Shown here piece by piece: positions 59,546 through 64,000 of a DNA stretch of 64,000 bases. Origin of the DNA: Drechmeria coniospora. Taxonomy: Eukaryota > Ascomycota > Sordariomycetes > Hypocreales > Ophiocordycipitaceae. The position numbers and the translations under genes are program-made. The notes beneath the pieces are model-generated. The model did not search any database. It saw only the letters and a list, made by a program, of their open reading frames with translations, and had not been told where the DNA came from. The stretch spans positions 1,178,001-1,242,000 of the forward strand of contig NC_054390.1 in NCBI RefSeq assembly GCF_001625195.1. Direction: 5' to 3'. Each line of letters opens with the position of its first letter. Positions within the stretch are counted from its first letter, which is position 1.

Positions 59546-59596
59546 TGGAGCGCAGACGCAGGTGTGCGGGCAAGTAATTATTACTGTGCTGTATTA

Positions 59597-59664
59597 GGTG
59601 CAAGTCGGCGATTTCGTGGCTCAAAGCCTCGTTGGGGGACGACTCCGTCGTGGCAACTTGTACC
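59597..59664. other. 68-nt structure-forming inverted repeat
   Basis: GGTGCAAGT at 59597-59605 pairs with ACTTGTACC at 59656-59664 (one G-T wobble). Inside are two smaller hairpins, GGCT-CAAA-GCC and ACGAC-TCC-GTCGT. The outline recalls a cloverleaf, but tRNA invariants (D-loop, anticodon loop, TTCRA) are missing. Confidence 0.35.
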
Positions 59665-62600
59665 TGTACATGCACACGCACACCTTGCCTGCTCGTGCGA
59701 CGAGCACGCAGATGCAGCCGCAGCGAAACGATTGTGCCGAGAAGCTGATGACGAGTTTGGTGACGGCTCCAACGGAGCACACGAGCATGTCCGATGAATC
59801 ACTCGCCGCCGACGAGGTGCGCGACGAGTTGGGAGGGGAGCGCCAACCTCGGGCCGGCGGAGGACTTGCTGGTACGAGGACGGAGTACAAATACTTGTGC
59901 CGGACGACGTCTACGGCGTGGTCGCTGCCTGCGCGGTATGATTGGCACTTCGATGCGAGCCTGGCTGCCCGAGCGAGCGAGCATGGCATTTTGCAGGAGC
60001 CCTTGTTATTTTTGCAAGCTACCTACTCGGCTCAGTGCCACGCTGCACCTACAGGAAAGTACAGGTAATAATACGGCCTAGGCCTGTGCGTGAAGCGGCG
60101 GCCGTGACCGATTTCTAGCGCCCGGCGAGACGGCCGTGCGACGGTCGGATGACGAGAATCACCCACTGAGGAAGAAGGGTGGCAGAGGCTCCGTCGCTCG
60201 CTCCCTCGCGCGCCAGGTTCGCCACGGCCCACGATGCGGCTCCTCCTTGCGCGGGTCCGACTCGACACGGCGTTTGCTGAAAGCGTGCCGACGCAAACAG
60301 CACAACCGGCGCAATTTGGAGACCCTGCTCGTCACTTTTCGCTCTCGTGTCGCGCCGCAAAGTCTGATGTTGGGCTCCGCATCTAGGGTGCTAGCATGCG
60401 CTGCCGTAGGTGTTATTGGCAGCTCATCCGACGTGTACTTTACAGGCGGCCGTACGTGCAGCGACGGCGAGACATGTCGAGGACGGCCAGCGCGTCGTCC
60501 CGGCCGGGACATGATGGACACCAAGCCGGCCTCGCCTTTTCGTGTCGAGGTGAACTCTGGCCACGCTCCGAGCAGGCATGGACATGCATGGATGTGGGCG
60601 TTCATTGCCGCGACTCCTCGGCATGGTTCCTGCTGCCTTGTGAGAGTGGCAGCTGACTCCAAGGCCGACCGTAGGCAGCTTCGACGCATCAGCAGACGCT
60701 CACCTCGAACGAAGGGACGGGTCCCCGTGACGCAACTACAGATACTCTGTACTGTACGGAGTAATAATCAATAATTACCTGGTAGTACCTACTGCGACTA
60801 GAGCGTCGGAGCGCAGCCGTGCCTGTACCTACCAACGGTGCCTACCTCTACAGTACCTACTAGGTACCTACTATTAGTAGTATTACTAAGTTAGTACCTA
60901 GTATTAGTATCAATCGTCACATGCACTGCACTCTGCCAAGGGCAACAACACGTTCCTGTACGTACAGTATTATGCCAGTACCGTATCTGTGTACCTAGTA
61001 TTTACAATGCCGACCTACTCAGGTAATTATCAGCAGTGCAAGTACGTGACGAGTCCAATAGTGCCTGCACACATACAAGTAGACGCGGAATCGAATATGG
61101 GAAACATGCCATGTCGCCTTGCGCCCACGGCCCTCCAGATTCAGCCGATCATCTCCGCTCCTTTCGCATTCATCTACCGTACGTACAGGCGCATGCACCC
61201 TGCGCGAGCGGGCGGGGGATGATGCTCCTTGCATTCGTCTAGCCATGAAAAACATTCGCTCACGCACTCGCCAGCGACCATTCGTTTGTGTTTCGGAACG
61301 GAATCACGGCTCGACTGCCTGTCTGCCTGTCTCAACGCCTCCATTTCCTCCCGCTCCCATGCGGCGACGATGAACGGTGAGTGCCTGTGCTCCGTCCTTT
61401 GCACCGATTCTGATGGAAAGGAGCGCCGCACGCCTCGAGCACGGTCATCGGTCCCTGCCACCGCCGACACCCCTCGGTACGGTACTAACCCTGGGTCATT
61501 GGCCAGCATGTAATTACAGCACTCCTACCCTGTACTCTGTGACGGCACCTGGGTTGCGCGCGCGCGTTGGTGCACGTACAAGTACGGCAGCACTTGATAT
61601 ACCGACGCCAACCAAGCATGGGCCAGGAGTATTATTACCCCATGTGCAGGTGCTGACGTCAAACGACCTCGAGGCCGGCGGTGCTTCCTTTTTCACATCG
61701 TCGCCTGCCTGCTCCATCCGCCTCTCCAGAGGTGGCTGACCACTCCTCGCGTTGGTCTGCGCGGATGGTGCTGCCGCACCGAATGAGAGTTTGGACGAGC
61801 AGACACCTGGAATGCCTCGGCCAGCGTGCGCTCCGATGGCCTGCCGACGGCTCAGCGGATTGGTCGGGCTTGCCGGCGATGAGGGCCGCCGGGCCTCTGC
61901 CCATGGCACCAGCGGGGCAACGCTTTTGCCTCGTCGCGCCCCATGCCCCCCCCGGGCTGCGATGGTAGGCGTGCATCTGCCGGAACGCATTCGGCTGCAG
62001 GCATGGTGGGGTGGCAAAAGCGTCGATTCACTTTGCAGCAGCAGCGCTACCAAAATTGAATCGTCACGTTTGTCCAGCGAGACTGTGACAAGGTTGGCTC
62101 GATCCCGCACGAGTAGCCGCTGCCTTCCGCGTCGTCGGCCACGCTCGATGCGAAAAAAAGACGGAGCGGGTGGCCGGCGCGACCGTCGGTCAAGATTCAG
62201 CTGCGAACGGTCGAGGCCGTCCAGCAGGCCAAGCACCCAAGTACCGTACAGCACCACCCATCCGCCACGCTCGTTGGCGAGGACAGGCACCCTGTATTAC
62301 AGGGTACAGTAAGTATATGCGTTGGGACGGCGCAAGGGTGAATACCACCTACTGTAATACCTGGTGGGTAATGCTCGCAAGTACCGAGTGCCTAGTACTT
62401 GGCTGTACATCAACCCTCACAATCCACCCACCGCGCCGTACCCGCACAACCACTTGAGGGTTTGCGAGCACACTTGCGCCACGAGATGGACAGCAGCAAA
62501 TCGGAGGAGCTCTATTCCAAAGACACGAGCGGACGAGCACGCGTGCACGCACTGCCATTGCTGCGCATGCCATGCACGAAGTGCTCCGCCCGTACCGCAG

Positions 62601-63051
62601 TACCGAGCACGGAGTGCAGGGCGGGCAGCACCATTGCCGACTGCCGCGCCAAAGCCATGCCGCATCGGTGGCTGGCTCTATTCATTAGCGGTGCGTGCTA
62701 GGCATGCACTCCGTACTGGCCGCTTGCGCAACCTGTGTGCCGTGGCATCCAGTTGGACTAGTCCGACGGCCATGGCCTCGTGAAACCGTGCCGTCCAGTT
62801 CACGCTTCATCATCCCCTCCTGTGCGAATGCACTGTATGGGTATCGTTGCGGGACGTGCCAGTTTGGCGCCGTGCCGTGGGGTATACGCAGTCTTTCTAC
62901 AGGCGCCTACGATACGCAGTGTGTGTAGGCGTGGTGCCTTGATATTACTTGGCACCCAAGTGCGTAAGCACCAAAGTACTTGTACTTACTTACAGCACAG
63001 TCTGCAGCTGGGGCATGGATCCCCGCGCAGCCAAGGGGCGCATAGCGTACA

Positions 63052-63086
63052 AGCACTGGCGGAGCACTGGCGGAGCACTGGCGGAG
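63052..63086. repeat. 11-bp repeat GCACTGGCGGA, three copies
   Basis: Three adjacent perfect GCACTGGCGGA units followed by a partial GCGCTG. They lie in the gene-free right flank. Confidence 0.85.
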
Positions 63087-64000
63087 CGCTGACCGACGGC
63101 GCAGATGGGGCAACAGCACGGCGCGCCTGCCACCGCCGAGTTAGGTGAGCATACAGCACGGAGTAAGTGCTAGGTGCTAGGTACTTGGTGCTAGGTGGTT
63201 ATATTCAAAGGCGATCTTCGATGCCAGTGCGGAGTACGGAGTGCATGCATGTGCTTGCACTTGCTCACTCCGTACTCCGTACATGTGCAGACGCTCGTGC
63301 AGAGTGCAGTAGGGGTGCCGGTACTTGCGCCGGTGCGGCATGGGCATGACGATTAGCACGGTCGGTACGTGGCATGTACATGCGCGCGCATGAATTCACA
63401 CTGCAAACACACGTCGTGCGTACGTTGCACGGAAGCCTTTCAGGAGTCTTTCACGTACCCAGCAGGTATTTACCCGTACTCGCTACCCGTAACCTGGACG
63501 TGGGTGGTTGTTGGGTGGTTCTGCCGCCGTCCATTCCATCCATCCCGTTGGCCCTGAACATGCGCTGTACAGTACGGACGTGCAGGTGCTCGCACGCACA
63601 CGATGCAAACGCCACCGCCCTCCGAGCCTGCACAAGTACGTGCGCATGCCCTCCTAGTTGTGGTCGCCTGCGGAGCACCATCTCCGGAAAAGTCCGTATT
63701 GCCCCCTCTGATCCTTTCCATCTGCCAAAGGCGAAAGGGGCGGGCTAAAGGAATCCCCGTTTGATGACAATCTACGTGTACAGTACATGTACGTGTGCCT
63801 GCTCACACCAGCTAGTGCGTGCTAGTACTCGGTACTAGGCACATCATGAATGCTCAAGCGACCAAGTACGAGTTACTCTGCCTACCTACAGTAAGTACTT
63901 ATTATATGCAAGTGGCTACTAAGGTCGGTGGCGGCCGTCATTCCCTTGGTACTTGCAAGAAAGTATACGGTACGGAGTACGTTCTAGGTTAGGTTGGTGG

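Larger units (their letters stand above)
53111..64000. other. 10.9-kb gene-free right flank with GTAC islands
   Basis: No supportable gene. The sequence alternates GTAC-rich patches (53110-54060, 54430-55720, 56090-56400, 57590-58000, 58690-59240, 60740-61080, 62230-62420, 62930-63400, 63770-64000) with GC-rich stretches whose long open frames lie on both strands and show no domain (56400-57560 is the longest). Small arrays occur at 55934-55961, 59461-59545 and 63052-63086, and a 16-G run at 57913-57928. This could be a chromosome-end or otherwise repeat-rich segment. Confidence 0.5.

Overview
The window is nuclear DNA of a filamentous ascomycete. The genes have many short GT-AG introns (47-111 nt, two much longer), GC-rich coding sequence, and fungus-specific proteins: CHS7, DBP9, a Crh-type cell-wall transglycosylase, a Pho80-like cyclin, a Dpb11/Rad4 BRCT protein and a DUF3716-like protein. 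Protein resemblance points to Sordariomycetes, probably Hypocreales. The species cannot be fixed from this sequence alone.

Layout, left to right. (1) 1.5-3.0 kb (+): a two-repeat Myb/SANT protein. (2) 5.05-7.16 kb (+): the nucleolar RNA helicase DBP9. (3) 9.4-15.1 kb: a GPI-anchored Crh-type GH16 protein (+), a Rossmann-fold NAD(P)-binding protein (+) and a GPI-anchored aspartyl protease (-). (4) 17.66-18.08 kb (+): a small single-pass membrane protein with a Lys-Ser-Ser repeat tail. (5) 20.1-37.6 kb, the gene-dense core: aldo-keto reductase (+), RAD5 (-), NDUFAF6-like complex I assembly factor (+), mitoribosomal protein bS6m (+), DCN1 (-), Dpb11/Rad4-like BRCT protein (+) and a 969-residue DUF3716-like protein (-). 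(6) 46.4-47.5 kb (-): CHS7. (7) 49.85-52.0 kb (-): a Pho80/Clg1-type cyclin. Exon structures were rebuilt by hand. All multi-exon models close in frame, except that the cyclin has an in-frame TAG followed by a protein-like tail.

Functionally the genes are mostly housekeeping: ribosome biogenesis (DBP9), mitochondrial translation and complex I (bS6m, NDUFAF6), DNA damage tolerance and checkpoint (RAD5, Dpb11), cullin neddylation (DCN1), and cell-wall building and remodelling (Crh, aspartyl protease, CHS7). No secondary-metabolite cluster, transposase, rRNA, confident tRNA or CRISPR array was seen.

The striking non-genic feature is a set of intergenic islands packed with GTAC tetranucleotides and the interrupted inverted repeat GTAC-GGA-GTAC (complement GTAC-TCC-GTAC). 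They occur at about 3.7-4.4, 7.2-8.7, 11.6-12.0, 30.5-31.0, 38.5-46, 48.1-49.2 and 53.1-64 kb. Several carry clean tandem arrays (12, 22, 49 and 107 bp units). The last 12 kb has no supportable gene. The best single candidates for novelty are these GTAC islands and the cyclin stop codon with its W/H/Y-rich downstream extension.
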